Assembly (NCBI RefSeq): GCF_030381805.1
Contig: NZ_JAUDRH010000010.1
Coordinates: forward strand, 124,001-188,000
DNA from: Chlorogloeopsis sp. ULAP01
GTDB taxonomy: Bacteria > Cyanobacteriota > Cyanobacteriia > Cyanobacteriales > Nostocaceae
Length of the DNA: 64,000 nucleotides
Direction of reading: 5' to 3'
Below are positions 61,875 through 64,000 of the stretch, in pieces. How positions within the stretch are numbered: the stretch's first letter is position 1; every line of letters starts with the position of its first letter. The position numbers were made by a program, and so were the translations under genes. The notes beneath the pieces were generated by a model. The model searched no databases. It was not told the DNA's origin and was given only the letters and a program-made list of their open reading frames with translations.

Positions 61875-63008
61875 ATGCGATACCGACGCTTTGGGAAAAC
61901 ACAGCTGCGCCTTTCAGTGTTTTCCTTGGGAGGAATGCGCTATTTGGCAACACCAGAGAACGTATGGCAAATTATCGAAAAAGCCATAGCGCTAGGGATT
62001 AATCATATAGAAACTGCTAGGGGTTACGGTAAAAGTGAGGAGTATTTAGGAGCGGCGATCGCTTTGGGATTGCCAATAACTCGTTCGCAGCTTCACATTA
62101 CAACTAAAATCCCACCCACAGCAGATGCTGACACAATGCGTCGGTGCATCAATGAATCCCTAGAGAGATTACACCTCGATTATCTCGATTGCTTAGGGAT
62201 TCATGGCTTAAACACTTGGGAGCATCTCGATTGGGTAAAAGCTAAAGGCGGCTGTATGCAAGCAGTCAAAGAAGCAGTTGCTGAAGGCCGTGTACGACAC
62301 GTTGGCTTTTCCACCCACGGTTCCCTAGACTTGATTTTAGCAGCCATAGATACAGATTTATTTGAATTTGTCAATCTGCATTATTACTATTTTTTTCAGC
62401 GCAATTTACCAGCAATTCAACTAGCCGCCGCAAAGGATATGGGTGTGTTCATTATCTCTCCTGGTGATAAAGGCGGGCGCTTATACACACCCTCCCAAAC
62501 TCTAGTTGATTTGTGTTATCCTTTCTCACCCCTAGAATTAAACTACCGCTTTTTACTGAACGACCTCCATATTACTACCCTAAGTGTGGGGCCAGCAACT
62601 CCAGAAGAATTGACTGAACCTTTAACAGTTAGCGATCGCGATGGAGAGTTAACCTCTGAGGAAATTACTGTCTTAGAAAGACTAGAAAATCACAAAAACG
62701 AGATTTTAGGTACTGATAAATGCAGTCAGTGTTATAAATGCTTGCCCTGCCCGGAAAATATTAATATTCCAGAAGTACTGCGACTGCGAAATTTGGCAAT
62801 CGCCTATGATATGACTGACTACGGACAATACCGTTATGGAATGTTTGAAAATGCAGGTCATTGGTTTCCAGGCATGAAGGCAAATCGTTGTACAGAATGC
62901 GGTGACTGCTTGCCAAAGTGTCCGGAAAATTTAGATATTCCCGCCTTGCTAGAAGATACCCATGAAAGGTTAAAAGGGCGAAGTGGTAGGCGGTTGTGGG
63001 GTATTTAA
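61875..63008 (+). CDS. aldo/keto reductase with C-terminal 4Fe-4S domain
   Basis: 377 residues. The TIM-barrel part opens MRYRRFGKTQLRLSVFSLGGMRY and contains ETARGYGKSEEYLG, the AKR active-site region. A C-terminal ferredoxin-like section has CSQCYKCLPCPENINIP and CTECGDCLPKCPENLDIP, with eight Cys in two clusters; the first lacks the Cys spacing of the second, so one full and one variant cluster are likely. A predicted oxidoreductase; substrate unknown. ATG start with GGAC upstream. Confidence 0.9.
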   Translation: MRYRRFGKTQLRLSVFSLGGMRYLATPENVWQIIEKAIALGINHIETARGYGKSEEYLGAAIALGLPITRSQLHITTKIPPTADADTMRRCINESLERLHLDYLDCLGIHGLNTWEHLDWVKAKGGCMQAVKEAVAEGRVRHVGFSTHGSLDLILAAIDTDLFEFVNLHYYYFFQRNLPAIQLAAAKDMGVFIISPGDKGGRLYTPSQTLVDLCYPFSPLELNYRFLLNDLHITTLSVGPATPEELTEPLTVSDRDGELTSEEITVLERLENHKNEILGTDKCSQCYKCLPCPENINIPEVLRLRNLAIAYDMTDYGQYRYGMFENAGHWFPGMKANRCTECGDCLPKCPENLDIPALLEDTHERLKGRSGRRLWGI

Positions 63009-63332
63009 TAGAGATTACGAACAGGAGTGGGAGAGGGGGAGAATGAGGCAGTAGGAAAAATCCTTGTCCTCTTGTTTTGGATACATAATCCCAATTCTCC
63101 TTGACTTTTCCGTTCCCCTTCCCCCAACCCTGTTAAGAGTTCTCTTACCTAACTAGATAATTTATTTTGCACAACTACGTAATACCAAATTGGCACGCGG
63201 GAGTCTTGTTTCAAAATTCTGGACTAGCCTATGAATAAAATGTTTTTAATCCAAAATCCACGCATTGGTATAACCATTGCTGGTATCCTGAAGGCGGCAA
63301 GACTACTGCAAGAAAATTGTCAAAGTAAAACA

Positions 63333-64000
63333 ATGGAAATTGCTACAACCAAATTCCCCCGTTGGTTCGTTCGCAGAGATATTGACGGTTTCTTTGGGCT
63401 AGCGCTCGATAATTTAATCCAAATTCTGTTAATTGTCAGTTTGTGTCAAGGAGTGCTAGGCTTTCCTGTTTCGTTAGTCTATGGACGCATCTTACCAGGA
63501 ATTGCTTTAAGTTTAATTGTCGGCAACTTTTATTACGCTTGGCTAGCAAAAGAGCAAGGAAAGCGCGAGCAGCGAGAAGATATTACTGCCCTGCCTTATG
63601 GTATTAACACCGTTAGCCTTTTTGCTTATATTTTTCTAGTGATGCTGCCAGTGAGATTGGCAGCAATTTCTGGTGGGGCATCAAATGAACAAGCTGCTGA
63701 ATTAGCTTGGCAGGCAGGATTAGTGGCTTGCTTTGGCTCAGGTTTGATTGAATTGGCTGGAGCTTGGGTTGGCGATCCACTCCGTCGTCTTGCCCCCCGT
63801 GCAGCACTGCTTTCTACTTTGGGCGGTATCGCCATTACTTTTATTGCCATTGGCTTTTTATTTCGTACCTTTGCCAATCCTGTAGTAGGTTTAGTACCTC
63901 TGGGTGTAATTCTGCTAACTTATTTTGGGCAAGTGCGATTTAGCATTCCTGGTGGATTGTTGGCTGTTCTGTTGGGAATTACCTTGGCTTGGGGAACAGG
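63333..64000 (+). CDS. NCS2-type (xanthine/uracil-like) permease, 3' end outside the window
   Basis: The frame is open to the window edge, so the gene is partial (223 codons seen from the ATG at 63333; an in-frame ATG at 63231 is also possible, but the added residues look less family-like). Several membrane helices: FGLALDNLIQILLIVSLCQG, GIALSLIVGNFYYAWLA, LFAYIFLVMLPV and later ones. The segment DITALPYGINTVSLFAY is typical of a cyanobacterial branch of the NCS2/SulP-like family. Substrate unknown. Confidence 0.7.
   Translation, partial: MEIATTKFPRWFVRRDIDGFFGLALDNLIQILLIVSLCQGVLGFPVSLVYGRILPGIALSLIVGNFYYAWLAKEQGKREQREDITALPYGINTVSLFAYIFLVMLPVRLAAISGGASNEQAAELAWQAGLVACFGSGLIELAGAWVGDPLRRLAPRAALLSTLGGIAITFIAIGFLFRTFANPVVGLVPLGVILLTYFGQVRFSIPGGLLAVLLGITLAWGT

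Overview
The window looks like a chromosomal segment of a filamentous, probably heterocyst-forming (Nostocales-type) cyanobacterium. The octamer GCGATCGC (HIP1) recurs in genes and spacers. Spacers carry heptamer repeats of the ACTGGGG and AATGACT kinds. Many products are cyanobacterial families (DUF3155, DUF3611, DUF3593, DUF2499, DUF3598, a CCB1-like cytochrome assembly factor, CsaB, SphS/SphR). All product calls are by eye from protein motifs; no database search was run.

Layout. 0.2-3.9 kb: a small hypothetical gene, a FadL-type outer-membrane protein and a metallophosphoesterase. 3.9-5.7 kb: a complete IS605/IS608-type element (divergent tnpA and tnpB) inserted in the last codon of the phosphoesterase gene. 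5.7-15 kb: two histidine kinases, SbcC and a VirB10/TrbI-like secreted protein. 15-28 kb: mostly housekeeping genes (CCB1-like, PadR, serS, rseP, nth, rpsN, aat, ftsX, def) separated by repeats. 28-34.6 kb: amidase, GNAT, Nif3-like protein, two tandem TspO genes, a broken AraC regulator and a D-Ala-D-Ala dipeptidase. 34.8-37.6 kb: the phosphate-sensing operon sphR-sphS-phoU. 38-42 kb: two tiny Lys/Pro-rich reading frames, hisA, the DUF3593/DUF2499 pair and csaB. 42-47.7 kb: accessory genes (apiosidase-like hydrolase, PhyH-like dioxygenase, MFS exporter, a DinB gene broken by a stop codon). 47.8-52.5 kb: a stress and regulation group (rubrerythrin, Old Yellow Enzyme, MarR, Crp/Fnr, AraC). 52.5-64 kb: a receiver protein with an altered phosphorylation site, an orphan TAXI binding protein, aquaporin, pgeF, birA, an M23 peptidase, ribE, a DUF151 nuclease, an aldo/keto reductase with an Fe-S domain, and a permease cut by the window end.

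Most notable observations. (1) The IS605-type element has IS608-like end signals (TTAC, AAAG, GAAT, TCAA). Removing 3910-5705 restores an in-frame stop for the phosphoesterase, which also predicts the TnpB guide and its target. (2) Two nearly identical palindromes lie upstream of marR and of the crp gene. (3) Two similar 36-37-residue reading frames lie near sphR. (4) One histidine kinase carries repeat-derived sequence inside its ATPase domain. (5) A GC-rich interspersed repeat occurs in a long and a short form that differ by a clean internal insertion. (6) Several genes are damaged or altered: DinB nonsense codon, receiver Asp-to-Glu, AraC remnant. No tRNA, rRNA or CRISPR array was seen.
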